Positions 25,201 through 37,300 of a DNA stretch of 60,289 nucleotides are shown piece by piece; the stretch's first letter is position 1, and each line of letters opens with the position of its first letter. This DNA comes from Pigoraptor chileana (lineage: Eukaryota; Opisthokonta; Filasterea). The position numbers were made by a program, and so were the translations under genes. Location: contig CALSCR010002709.1 of the NCBI GenBank assembly GCA_943704495.1, positions 1-60,289 of the forward strand. The letters run 5' to 3'. A model generated the notes under the pieces. That model did no database searches, had not been told where the DNA came from, and saw nothing but the letters and a program-made list of their open reading frames with translations.

Positions 25201-26870
25201 GGTCGACGGACGGCGGGCGTGACTTTGCAAACCATCCCGATGCTGCAGAAAGAAATGAGTCCACAAGCGTCCGTAGCTCAAACGCCCTGGTCACGAGGGA
25301 AAGAAGGAGGAGAAGGGAAAGAAGGGCGAGATGGAGAAGGAAGAGAAGGGGGAGAGGGGGGGATGCTGTTGTCAGGCTCCACTTTAAATTGCAAAATAAC
25401 GTGAGTCGTTCGCGCTGGTGATCAAATACAGAGCAGCACAGCTCAGGCACGGGCGCCAGCAAAAGCAACACGCATGCAGACAAACACAGACACAAATAAG
25501 CACCAAGAGGTATCTCCGCACCTTTCTTTCAAAGCGTCGTTCGACGGGGCCTTGAGTATGTCCGCAACCTGTATTGCGACCTGCCGCTCAAAGTAGCGCA
25601 ACTGCTGTTCCTGCGTGTCGATCCGGTCGCCCTCGCCCAGAAAGTCCTCCATCGTAACAAACACAGACGCGCGGCGGTTGCGGTGGTGGTGGGACGACGC
25701 AGAGCCCGACGGATGCGCGTGCGGATGGGTCCGCAGCTCTGTTGTTGCATATCAAATGGCAGCGGCAATAGCAGCAATGCAATACACACAAACACAAAGG
25801 AGATATATTGAGCGGAATGAAGGGTCATCAATACGGGCACCGGCCCAAAAGGGATTTGCGCCCATGTTGGAGAAAGACCCGCTGCCATGCAGTGGCAGGA
25901 AAGGGTGGAAAACTGAGCAGGCGGCGCCATGTACAAAACATGGCAAGATAGTGGATATGAGACGTCCGCACTGCACCCACCATCCGACAGCTGCTGATGG
26001 CCCGTGGATATGTTGATGGCCGCAACCCACTTGCGCACGTCCGTGTTCTTCGCGGGACTAAACACGCGCAGGGGCTCGTCGGCCTCTGTGAAACTGAGCT
26101 GCAGTGCGGGAGCGCCTGAAATGGGATAGCAGCAGGCACACACACACACACACACAAAAGGGACGATGATTGAGCGAATTAGCTGCGCGGGACAGGCAGG
26201 AGCATCCACAGGGCGGCATAACAATATACATGCCATGCATCCATGTTACAACTATGCATTTCGATGACGGACGACAGCACACCACGTGGCATAATGCAGC
26301 GGGAGGGGCACATCGGCTCGTGCACCAAGCCCACCTTGTATGGACACGGCGCCTGCAATTAGCTTCGTTAGGTCGGACATGCAGTCAAACTTGTACGCCG
26401 ACGACTGGCGCATCCGCCACATCTTCTTGCGTGCGACAACAATAGAGTCGCTGCACAAGGAAAGTATTTTTTTGTGTGTAATAGACACGTTTTAGTGAAC
26501 AGAAAATTAGTTGATGCAGTCGTCCTCTAAGGTAATGGAGCTCAGACACAAATTAATACATAGTGCAAACCCACCTAAATAAATACAGCTTGATGTACGT
26601 CTTGACGCTGAGCTTTGAAGTCAGCTCCAAGAAATCCCCTTCCATAAGGAATGATCGTGACAGATTGTGCGAAAGATCCTACATGCAACAAATGAATGCG
26701 GCACGACAATGGTAAGTGTTTGCATGTAGAAAATTGGACGTCGTCGCAAAATTCTGGGGATTCACAACACACTGCATGCGAGTAAGGAGACTCACCGGAC
26801 ACCCTTCGATAATGTCCGCAATGGGAGGCATTTCCTGCGAGACGAGACGTCCCGCTTCCGCCTCCATCAT
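22265..26870 (-). CDS. PH domain - RasGEF (CDC25-type) guanine nucleotide exchange factor
   Basis: Exons on minus are 26870-26796, 26678-26575, 26450-26335, 26115-25981, 25738-25522, 25286-24733, 24581-22726 and 22555-22265; phases agree, 1115 residues. An earlier in-frame Met at 27062 would add 64 residues. Residues about 26-140 resemble a PH domain (SRSFLMEGDFLELTSK, YIKLYLFSDSIVVARK, VRKWVAAIN). The short segment before it looks like the linker that normally follows a DH domain, but no DH domain is visible. A long Ser/Ala/Pro-rich middle carries RRAS and RRRS motifs of PKA-like type. The RasGEF catalytic domain (about 712-923) includes IEWFNRIALFLTTEIL, FNNFNALKAILTGL and CVPYLGIFLTDFLF. 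The tail is His-rich. RasGEFs load Ras-family GTPases with GTP; the partner here is unknown. Confidence 0.88.
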
Positions 26871-27626
26871 TGTTGCAGCGTCGCGCAGAAGGGCGAAAGG
26901 GTGAGTTTGCGGTGGACCTCGCGGGAGCGAGGACACGAGGGACAGTTGCAGCTCCCTACTCTGCCGCGTGTGCGCCGACAGCCATGGCCACGCCCGACAC
27001 TTCACGCCGTCCGTGCCCACAGCGCGCCATCCGACAGCACACCCAAAGTCTGACAACCGCAATTAGTACCGCACTTGCATGTACATGCGAACAATGGGCG
27101 AGTGATTATTGTGACGCAATCCAAACTGCGGTGAAGAAATGTTTTTCTTTTCGATTCGATCAATTCAAACGAAACAGGGCGTCGATTTGGATCTCTACAC
27201 AGCAATGCAGCAAGGACAAACAAAGATGTGCATCCTGAAGTGAGATGTCGCCAGCTAGTAATAGGAGAGCAATGGTCATGTGGGTCACACTCAGCTCATG
27301 ATGTTGTTTACATGGGCGCATCATTGTACAATGTATGCGAGGTTGCGCTTAATTCAGTAGCCGAGATCTCGGCTGCTTTTAAATTTCATGGGCGCCAAAA
27401 TATTCAAAATCAAAAAATAGCGGGAGACTTTTGCTCGTGTGATAACAACTTGATGCCGGCCGCAGAGTCAGAGTATTGTGGTTGGTACAAGCAGTATACA
27501 AGACCAAACGCCGTCTCTGTGTGGAATATTGCGTGCGCATTTAAATGTGCGCGAGAATGTCAGTGCATCCGTAAAGCACAGAGTTGCAACACCAGCAGCC
27601 CCTTCTGAGTACATCACACTGTTGCC
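26871..27626. promoter_or_regulatory. Divergent gap between RasGEF and coiled-coil genes
   Basis: This 756-bp gap should contain both promoters. The first part on minus stays open in the RasGEF frame back to 27062 and may be coding or 5' UTR. No DH-domain-like peptide was found in any frame. Confidence 0.45.
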
Positions 27627-30600
27627 ATGGCCACAGGCGCCCGTGCGCAGCGGCCGGCGTCGCTTGCACAGGGTCCGCGCCACTACGAGTGGGCCAGCGA
27701 TAAAAGCAGGCTTGAGATTAACCTGCCATGCAGCAAGCACAGCCACAACCACAGCCACAGCCATCGACATGCACGCCGGGGTGAGAAGACAGACCACCTG
27801 TTCTGCTCCCGTTACTTCCCGACGGCAACAACAACAACAACAACAAGCACAACAGCGACAGCGACAGCCCCTGCAGACTCAGCGGGAGCATCTTCAGAGC
27901 AGCCCTGCACATGCCCACGCAGTGCGCCAAAAGGCAATGTGAATGGTTCGAATCTTGAGGCATCGCAGCTGTCGGATAGAGTGCGTCGCATTGAGAATGA
28001 CATTGACAGCGTGCGTCTCAGCGCGGACATTGCGTCGCACGAGACGCGCCTCAACGGACTGAGCTGTGAGATAGAGCAGTGCAAGCGAGAGAGCGAGCGG
28101 CTGCGGGCGGGCGCGGCGGGCGACGACCGCGCGTCACGTGACCTCGTGGCCCGCATCGACGCCCTCACAGAGTCGCAAAAGTCGCTCGTCGCCTCCATCC
28201 ATAAGATGCGCCGCGACAAGCAGCGAGAGATCGACCGCGAGAAGGAAAACGTGCGCATCGGTGCCACCCGTATTTCCAATCTTCGGCAGGATGTCACCAG
28301 CAAAGACTGTGAGCTGGATCGGATGAAGGTTCGGGTGAGGACGCTCCGCCTGGACAACGAGACGAACAAGGCGACGGCCGATGGCTACCGCGGCGCATAC
28401 ACAGCCCTACAGGACAAGCTTGCCGACACAAACAAGCAATTGAACGACACCATCCGGGAGAGGGAGGTACTCGAGGGCCTCTGTAGGAAGCGCGACGCTA
28501 TGATTGCATCGTACAAAGCCCGCTTTGTGGCCGAGGGGATTGATCCCGAGACGGCGTTCAATGGCGCCGCCAACGCACGCACGCGCCGGCAGCAGTTGGA
28601 GACAGACGTCGCGCGAATGAAGCAGGCGCTGGCGGATGCGCAATTGCGGGCCGATGCAAGGGAAATAGAATGCCGCGAAATGAAGGACGAGCTCCAGAAG
28701 TCGTCCGAGGCACTGCGTCTTGCCGCGCGCGCAAAGGCAGACAACGACAGCTCCATCCGCGACGAGCTGCGGCGGCTGAGCGTGTCCCTTGAGCAGGCGC
28801 ACGAGCTGCGCGCAGCGGCGACGGCGGAGAACGAGGCGGTCCGTAAGGCTGCCAGCGAGGTACAGCTGGCACGTGACGTCTCGGTGCGTGCGAACCGCGA
28901 GCTGCAGGAGCAGGTGCGCGACACGAAGCACGCTCTGGACCTGGCGATCAGGCGTGCGCACGACGCCGAGTGCGCGGCCGCGGCGGAGCGGTCCAAGCTC
29001 GACGAGTGCGTCCGCATGCGCGTTGTGCTGGAGGACTCTGTGCGCGAGGAGCGTGCATCGAGGGAGTCTGCGCAGAGCACGGCCGCGAGGCTCAGCACGG
29101 AGGTCGCCCTCGCTGTCTCGCAGCGTGACGAGGCCTCTCGCAGTTTGCGTGAGTTGCAAGAGATACTTGCGTCAACACGCAACGACCTCAATGGTACGCG
29201 GGGAAGCGAGACGGCGCTTCGGGAGCAAATTTCCCGACTGCAGCGCGACAAAGAGGAGCTTGAATTGCAGATGGAGAGGAGGGCCGTCGATGTTGCCGAC
29301 GCACGCCGGGCAGCCGAGACGGAGCGGCAGGCCCGAGAGGCATCCCAACTGAGCATCCGCGAGTCGCTTGCCATTCTCGAGGCGGAGAGAAAGGTGCGCG
29401 TTGAAGTAGAAGAAAGCAGGCGCGGCCTTGAATCCCGAATTGCCGAGCTGCATGTGAAGCTAGAGAGGAGCGACGCCACAGCTGTTGCACGCGCAGACGA
29501 GGCAGCGCGCAGGCACGACGAGCTACTGCGGGCGCTGGAGACGGAGCGCAGTCGCAATGCAGAGCTGACCGGCCGCCTCGAGGGTCACGTGCAGCTGGCG
29601 GCGCGGCAACGCGAAGAGGCGGCAGAGCAGGTACGTGATCTCGAAGCCCAGCTTGCTGCAAGCAAGGGACGGGTGGCAGAGCTGGAGGTGCACCGCGGGC
29701 AGGTCATCCGGCTGCAAGAGCGGGAGCGGTCGCTGCAGACGGAGTTGGACGAGGCGAAGGCGGCCGGCGGGAAGGCCAAGGCGCGCGCCCTGGAGCTCGA
29801 GGGATCGCAGTCGGCAGCTGCGGCGGCACAGCAGCAGTGCATTGAGCTTGAGGAAGAGCGCGGACGCTTGCGTTCCGAGTGCGCGCGGGCCGCGTCTCGC
29901 ATCGCAGACCTCGAGCGCTGCGAGAAGCAGCTTGCAGAGGCTCTCGCACGCGAACGAGACACCCTCCAGGACATGCATCATCTCAAATTGCAGAATCGCG
30001 TTGCAAATTCGCGCGGTGACGAGGTTGATGTTGTGCGCAGGAAGCTCGCACAATGCGAGGAACGCGAGAAGAAGCTGAAGCAGGAGCACGCCCAGGCGGT
30101 TGCTGCGAGGGACGACGCCTTGCACTCGTCCGCGTCACTCGAGCGGGAGCTGGTCGTGTTGCGACAGCGGGACTCTGCCGCTGCAAGCCGCCTTCTCAAT
30201 GCAGCGGCCGACGGCGACGAACTGCGCACAATGCTTGACGAGGGTCGTGCGGAGCGATCGGACCTTCTCGAGCGCTGCCGGCGATACGAGGAGGAAGTGG
30301 AGGCATCGCGCACGAAGCTCGAACGGGCGCTCAACAGGAATGGCGAGCTTGCGACCGAGCTTGAGACGGTGCGACGGAGCGAGCGCGCGCACGCGGCCGC
30401 TGCCGAGGAGCACAGGCAAGTGGCGGCTGACGTTGCGCGGGGCATGTCCAGAGGAGCCGACGACGCCACCGCCAAGCACGCGCGCCTCGTCATGTCGCGC
30501 GTGGCGGCACTGCTTGACAGCGTGGCCGCGGTGGCCGAGCGACTGCGCAGCTCGAGCGACGTCAGCTTCTCTCTCGTTGACGAGTGCTGCGGCGCGATTA

Positions 30601-30923
30601 CTGCAGTGTGCGCGTCTGGACAGGAGGAGATATCGTCGCACGGCACAGCGGAGGACATTCAGCGTTGCGATTGGTGCCCCGATTTTGAGTTTTTGGCGCC
30701 CGCAATCGACGCCTTTGAGCGCAGCCGCGATCAGACGCGCGAGTATCTTGACGACGTGCACGGGCTGATTGGAGGGGACCCGGCCGAGTTCATTCGCGCC
30801 AAGGCCAAGGTGGTCGAGCTCAACGACCAGATTGGCAGCCTCCTCGTGCTTCTGTGCCGTGTGGTTGAGATTGCGTCATCACAAATGTCGATCCTGTCTG
30901 CTGTGCATGGCGGGCGCGCGTGA
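27627..30923 (+). CDS. Long coiled-coil protein, family not recognised, intronless
   Basis: A single uninterrupted frame of 1098 residues, against strong intron use in most neighbours. From about residue 110 to 940 it is almost continuous heptad-type coiled coil, rich in Arg, Glu, Ala and Leu. The C-terminal part (about 945-1098) is less repetitive: WCPDFEFLAPAIDAFE, then YLDDVHGLIGGDPAEFI, ending in a Leu-rich amphipathic stretch. The first 110 residues are low complexity with a His-rich HSHNHSHSHRH motif and a Thr run; the start could lie further downstream, because a CAG-rich alternative frame overlaps there. Function is unknown. A centrosomal, basal-body or axonemal scaffold is plausible from its neighbours only. 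It converges with the dynein gene. Confidence 0.8.
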   Translation: MATGARAQRPASLAQGPRHYEWASDKSRLEINLPCSKHSHNHSHSHRHARRGEKTDHLFCSRYFPTATTTTTTSTTATATAPADSAGASSEQPCTCPRSAPKGNVNGSNLEASQLSDRVRRIENDIDSVRLSADIASHETRLNGLSCEIEQCKRESERLRAGAAGDDRASRDLVARIDALTESQKSLVASIHKMRRDKQREIDREKENVRIGATRISNLRQDVTSKDCELDRMKVRVRTLRLDNETNKATADGYRGAYTALQDKLADTNKQLNDTIREREVLEGLCRKRDAMIASYKARFVAEGIDPETAFNGAANARTRRQQLETDVARMKQALADAQLRADAREIECREMKDELQKSSEALRLAARAKADNDSSIRDELRRLSVSLEQAHELRAAATAENEAVRKAASEVQLARDVSVRANRELQEQVRDTKHALDLAIRRAHDAECAAAAERSKLDECVRMRVVLEDSVREERASRESAQSTAARLSTEVALAVSQRDEASRSLRELQEILASTRNDLNGTRGSETALREQISRLQRDKEELELQMERRAVDVADARRAAETERQAREASQLSIRESLAILEAERKVRVEVEESRRGLESRIAELHVKLERSDATAVARADEAARRHDELLRALETERSRNAELTGRLEGHVQLAARQREEAAEQVRDLEAQLAASKGRVAELEVHRGQVIRLQERERSLQTELDEAKAAGGKAKARALELEGSQSAAAAAQQQCIELEEERGRLRSECARAASRIADLERCEKQLAEALARERDTLQDMHHLKLQNRVANSRGDEVDVVRRKLAQCEEREKKLKQEHAQAVAARDDALHSSASLERELVVLRQRDSAAASRLLNAAADGDELRTMLDEGRAERSDLLERCRRYEEEVEASRTKLERALNRNGELATELETVRRSERAHAAAAEEHRQVAADVARGMSRGADDATAKHARLVMSRVAALLDSVAAVAERLRSSSDVSFSLVDECCGAITAVCASGQEEISSHGTAEDIQRCDWCPDFEFLAPAIDAFERSRDQTREYLDDVHGLIGGDPAEFIRAKAKVVELNDQIGSLLVLLCRVVEIASSQMSILSAVHGGRA

Positions 30924-31316
30924 CCGGTGGGCCAGCTGTGGGTCATCGCACCACCTCTACTGCTAAGCTTATTTATCGCGGATTGTTGCCGATATGTGTA
31001 TTGCGCATCACGATCAGCTCTCTTGAACGAATGAAGCATATGTATTTTTTGGCGACGCAGAAGCAGCACACGCAGACACAAACACGGCAGAGTGGTTAAA
31101 GGTGACTATCATATCAGACGCACGCACGCGCACACGCAAACACAGACACAATAACGATACACACAACCACGATAATAGCACTTTTGCACAGCACAAACAG
31201 TTCAGTGCTTTGTCTCTTGTTGCTAGCGCGCAACAATCACGAGACAAAAATAAGACACACCGCCCAAACAGGTGCATTTTTCAGCTCTTGTCTCCATCTA
31301 TCAGCGATGGGTCTCT
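30924..31316. other. Intergenic gap between convergent coiled-coil and dynein genes
   Basis: Gap of 393 bp, A/C-rich after 31080. No gene or clear signal was seen. Confidence 0.6.
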
Positions 31317-34300
31317 TCAGTATGGGCGAAGTGTGCAGCAAACGCCCCGCAACACCCACTTGGACGGCGAATCATCTGTCTTTAGGTCAAGTTCACAGAC
31401 AAACGAGTCGGTCGACCTCTTTGCAGACCTGTACGACGGGCACGAGTACAGCTGTTTTGGCTCGAATGACTTTGTTGCGGCGTTCCCGGTGGCGGCGACG
31501 ACAGGGGCGGGCGGTGCGTCCATGCCAACATTCCCCGGCGCAGCAGGCCCCTTGTCGACCGTGTGCACGGCGGTCACATGGATGATGGGCAGCGGGACGG
31601 GTCCACGGACCACCGAGGGGAGGTCAGTCAGGCGCGCACCCGACTTGTCCCACCCGGCACCCCGGAGAAAGAAGCCGTTGACATACATGCCCTCGGCGGG
31701 TGCATCGCGCACCTAGAGTCGGTGAAGAGAACATAGGGGTCATCAGTGCCGGTTGGGGTCGGTGCGTAATTGCGTGCACAAGGATGCGTGTATGTGTCCG
31801 TGTGAGGGCGTGTGTGTGTGTGTGTGTGTGTGCTCATGCTACAACAAATGATTTGTAATGGACGAGCGAAAACTCACCGTTTCCCTCGATGTAACATCAA
31901 ACTGAAGTTCGACGTTTTCATGGGACCATCCGGGGTGCGACCGCACGGCCTCCTGCTTGATGACGGTGAGAAGCGCTTGCGGATTGAAGAACCCGCCGAT
32001 CCACAGCACGGCTGTGCGCTCCCGCACCGCAACCATGTGCGCAATGTGCTCCCCCCGCTGCGTAATGTCCTGCAACCAAGGCGACAGCGGCGTTTGCTCG
32101 CCATCCCACGACAGGTCAGTCCAGTCCTTGGGCGCCAGACCGCGGAGGAGCGCGTCCATCACAACCAGCGTGCCCGGAGTGGCGACCGTTTGACCCTTGA
32201 TCACCGACTTGATGCGCTGCGCGTGAGACAGGAGACGCGGTCAGTGCGCAGGCAGACTATCGACAGGGGAGGGGGAGGGGCTCGAATATACCAACCGCCA
32301 ACAGCAGCAAACAGCAGCACCGCAGCAAACCGCAGCAAAAACAATAAACAACCACACATGCGTGACGCACCTTGACAGTGGACTTGATTTCGTTGAGCAG
32401 CCGCTGCAGACAGTCGATCTCCCTGGCAAGGAAGAGGTTCATGGGTGACGCACCGCCGGGCTTCTTCATGCGCTCCTGTAGTGCCTCCTTCGACACTTCC
32501 TTGGGCAGCTTATGCAGCACGTCGTTCAACACTTCGCCGAGCGCCGTCAGACGCGACCGGCTCTTGATCACGCTGTCCTCCGTGGGATTGATCGTCGCAA
32601 GCGAGTCGAGAATGTATGCCGCGTGCTGCATGCGGAACGTCATCTCCGCGCTTGCGTGGAGTCCGTACACCTCGGGGGTGTCCACAAGCGGCAGTTGGTC
32701 GACCGACTGGTGAAGCGCATTCGGCGTCACATCCTTCTGCAACGCCGCCGAGGGCAGTTTGTAGTCTGCGAACGAACCAGGACAAACACACGTACACACA
32801 ATCAGAAAAAATACATCCGCACAAAGCCCCATAGTATGCATCCAATTGAGGGCTTTCCATTAAACGCACCCGCTCGCACTCACTCTCGCACACAAGTGCA
32901 CAGGCACACACCGAGCAACGCACCATTGTAAAACTCGAAGCCCTTGTTGCAGACCTGCGGGCCGATCCAGAGGTCCGTAAGCACGTTCATCAGTCTCTGG
33001 TCGTAAATGTCGGTAATGTGCCCGCCGTAAATGATTTCTGAAATGAGGTATCGGATGGCGGGCCACGAGGGGAAGCGGGACCGCATATTGGCGGAGAATT
33101 GGTGCTCAGCAAAGCGCACGGCCGCCTGCGTGCATGCGTGCGTGTTTGAGAGTATGGTGTGAGCCACCAGGAGAGAATGCCACAAAAAGTAAGCAAATGC
33201 AGTCTCAAAAGCAGCACCAAATCATCGCAGAACATCCAGCACGGCCAAACACACCCTCTCTCTCTCTCTCACACACACACCACAGTCAAAACACACACAC
33301 GCACTCACCGCAAGGTCGCCCATGTTCCAATCGTACGCCGTGTGCCAGCCGACAGCGCCAAACTTTCTCCGCACCCGGATGGCGTTGTGGAGGAATGAGG
33401 CGCTGTACAAGAAGGGGACCCATTCGGGCCGCACGGACGAGTCGAGATGCTCCTGGGTGAGCCAGAGGAATGACCGCTTGAGGCCGTCCCTGAGGTTAAC
33501 GCTGGGCTCCGTGACAATCTTGATGCCGCCCTGCACCACCGACACGGGGAAGCGCGCGTCGCCCGCCGTCGTGATCCACAGGCGGAAGTTGTCGCGCACC
33601 CGCTCTGACTTTGCGACCATCGCATCCACCTCAGCAATGCATTGGAGGCCGAGGTGTCCGTTTTGCAGCACAACCCAGTGGCCCGCCTGCATGCCACGCT
33701 CCACAATCTGCAGAGCAAGGCGCTCCTGCCCCTGGCCCAGCGAGATGGAGCGGCACTCAATGCCCTCCCGCCGCGCCAGCGACTCGACCATGGAAAGCGG
33801 GTCCGTGCCCTCCGGCGACAGAATGAGCAGCAGGGGCGTGCGGCTGTCGCTCTGCTGCACCGCAAGCTCAAGGTTCAGCGGAAGCGCCTCGACATACTTG
33901 CGGCCGAGCGTGTCGCGCACAAACATCAGCCCCGCGGGGACGAGGCGGTCGGGGCGGAAGGCGCGCACAAGCATCAGTCGCTGCATGCGAGACATCCGCC
34001 CGTCCAGTCCGTCGGGAAGCGTCGCCGTCTCGGGTTTGTCGTGGTCGAGCAGCGGGCGCCACTGCGGCTCCAGGCGCTGCAGCCTTCCAATGACGTCGGC
34101 GAAGAGCGGGAAGCGGCCGAGTGCGGCAAGGTTCTGCCACTGCTCGTCCGAGAGCCACTCGACGACCTTGCGGGGGACGTTGCGGGCATCAAGCCCAGAG
34201 CCTGCGCGCACGACAAAGTTGAACTCGGCGGGGGTGAATTCGTCGCGAGACAGTCCGACCTGGACGGCAAGCAGCATGAGGAACAGCACCTTGTCCCTCT

Positions 34301-37300
34301 CAAACAGTCCGCGAGACATGTACACGTGGATCGTGTATGTCAGCGTCGCAATGACGTTCTCGATGCGCTTGCTTGTGAGTGGAGAGCGGTCGGCAGTGGC
34401 CACGGCGCTGTCGAACAAGCGCAAAAACTGCTCCAGGGACGTCTCGTACATGTTGTTTGCCTGGCCCATCCACGACACGACCGTGTACAGCGCACCGCCC
34501 CGCACGGCAATGCCCTTGTACTCCTGCCACGCCGCAGACGTTGCCTCCAGCTGCTCCTGCACCCGCGCAAGCTCGACCCGCGCCTCCGACAGCGATGACA
34601 CAAACCCGGCAAGGTCTGACACAAGCAGTTCGTCCTCTGCAAAACCGAGGGCGTGCGACGCGCACAGCGACGCGAGAATGCGTGTCTCAAGGTCGTCTGC
34701 GCACGTTTCGAGGGCGTAGGCATCGCGCAACAGCTGGCGCCGCTGCTTGTCCAGCGTCGGCTTCTCAATGACCACCACGCGGTTGAGCAGATGCTCCTCC
34801 AGCCCGGCCATTGTCGTGATGAAGTCGACAATTGTTGTGTGCGACGCCAGGTCCGGCGGGATATTTGGATTCGAGGACTTTGTTGCGAGATAGAGGCGGA
34901 ATTCCGGGTTGTACTCGATCTCCTTGTCGCCGACCATCACAGTGCACGCGCGGCCGTTTGCGACGGTTTGGCGCTGGAGCACGGGTCTGAGCGCGCCGTC
35001 CGCCCACAGTGCCTCGGCATCAATGTCCGTCACGAGCAGCGGCCGTCCCTTCGTCACGCACTCTTCAAGCACCGAACGGAAATGGGCGTCCGTGTGTTTG
35101 AGCACGAGGAGGCCGCGACACTCCTCGTTCTGCCGCAGCCACGCAACGCCCTCGCTCTGCGGGTCGATGAGAAGCGGCCACGCCACGCAGTGCCGCGTCA
35201 CTATCGCCGCGTTCTCCACGGGCTGTCCGTCACGGGGGAGGCCGAGCACCTCCCATGACAGCAGCGTCGGGCGGTTGCACAGAAAGCCAACGGGCGTCAG
35301 GTTCTTCGACACTGTCGCGCCCGCAGCTGCCATTATGCCCAGCCACTGCGTCCACAACGTCCGCCGGAAGTCCGAGTTGAACGGCCCGGCGTACGATAGG
35401 TATGCCGCGACAACGGCGCTGTCTGCGGCAAGCGTTGCAGTCGACGCCGTGAGCGTTGCGACGCGCGCCTGCCACCCAGTGCGAAGGTCACCAAGCGAAG
35501 CAAGCAGCGCACTGGCTGCGCGCAGACGCTCCCTGCTCGACCGCTCCAGAGAGTCCGATATTTGGCGCTCGTCGAGTGCCGCGTCAAAGGCGGCCTGCAG
35601 GCGCTCCAGCTCCATCCGCAGCTGCGCCACCTCCGAGTTGAGACCGTCGGCCTCGGCGCCAGCGGCCGTGACACTCACAGCCGGGTGAGAGGCGTCGCTC
35701 GCATGAACGGCGCGCACAACATCCAAGGTGGAAAGGAGGGCATCGACGAGGACGGCGACGGACCCCGCGGCGTCGCCGAGTGAAGTTGACCCTCGGAGTG
35801 CCACGGTAGCGTCCACGTGAAAGGCGTCCCGCTGCACGGGCGCGATGCGGGCGGGTGACAAGGCGTCGTTGGCACGCACCGCTGCAGCGACGACCTCCGG
35901 GGCGGCGTCTGCAGAGGCGCGCGCGAGGACCACGGCGAGGGCTGCAAGGGGCAGCAGCAGCGCTCCCGCCACAACATTCGAACCTGCAAATTCCTCGGCA
36001 GGCAAGGCGGCGACGAGCTCGAGTGCACCGACGGCAGCCTCCACAGGGCCCTTGGCGACCGCAACTGCCTCGCCCAGCGGGTTCTCGTCAAGCCCAGCCA
36101 CCGCCGGCGCAATCGAATGGGCGTCGTTACCAGCCCCGGCGCCGTATCCACCCTGCAGCGAGAAAATGCGCGCCTTTGCCTTCTCCAGCCGCACCGCGCT
36201 GTTCGTGATGTCCGCCAGGAGCTGCTCGGTAAGGCGGCGCGCGCGTCCCAGACGCACGTTGTTGTTGTCGATCGCGTCGCTCATCACAGTCAGCGACTGG
36301 CTTGTTTGGTCTATGCGCTCGAGGCCCACCTTCAACGCATCGAGAAGAGACGACGTCTCGAGGGATTTGTCCTCGTAAAGAGCGCGGAATTTGTCGAGGA
36401 AGACAAGGTATGTGCGCGGCGTAAAGTCGACGCGGCGGCCCGTCTTCTTAAAGTATTCTGGGCACGCCTGCGCGGCCGCCGTGTGCATGGCGGCGAGGGC
36501 GCCGTTGATCGACGCCGCAACCGAATCGACGCTGACGACGACGCGCTCGGCAATGACGGACAGGGCCTCCTTTGGCCAGTCCGCAAAATAGACCATCTGG
36601 CACGCGCTCGTGAGTCCGGGGTAGTTGCGCGCCTTCTGCTTGAGCGCACCGAGATCGGCGGAGAGGCAGAGAACGACGTGGAGGTTGTTGATCACGCGAT
36701 CAATGAAGTAGCGGTAGGGGTTGATGAGGCGGCTGGGGCAGTCGCGCTTGATTGCCGGCACAAGATCCGCAAGGATGGTCTCGAGCTCGTCGCGCTTGAA
36801 CAAGCCCGTGATCTCGCCGCTAATGAGCATGCGGTTCACACAGTCGAGCGTTTCGTCGTCCCGCACCTCGTTCTCCGTCAGCACAAGCGTCTGCGGCGTC
36901 GCGCTCGCAACGGCAGACCGGTAGATATTACGCACATCCGCCAGAAACTGGTCCAGCCCGTGCCCTCGCGACGCGCGCACCGTGGCATTGCGGTGGCCGG
37001 CAATGTACGATGCAAGGTTGCACAGCGAGCGGCGGCCCGATCCGCCGGGCCCGATGAGAAGGGCATTGCCGCGCGGTAGGGAAAGAATGCGGTGGATTGC
37101 AATAATGTGGCGAATGGTGTCCTCAAACAGCACCAAGTGCGAGCTTGAAAAGCGGTGCTCCTCGTTGTACCGGCGAAGAAACCCCTCGACGCACGCCGTC
37201 AGCTTGGACGCATCCGCCATGGCGATCCACGGGCGACTGTTGCCGTGCGCCGACTGCGCCGACTGCACCACGGCGGCGGCAGCGCTCGTCGCCTGTGCAG

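Noticed and set aside
27940-27960. GGTTCGAATC, a tRNA B-box-like word
   Set aside because: It lies inside the coiled-coil coding frame and no A-box, anticodon arm or acceptor stem can be formed around it.
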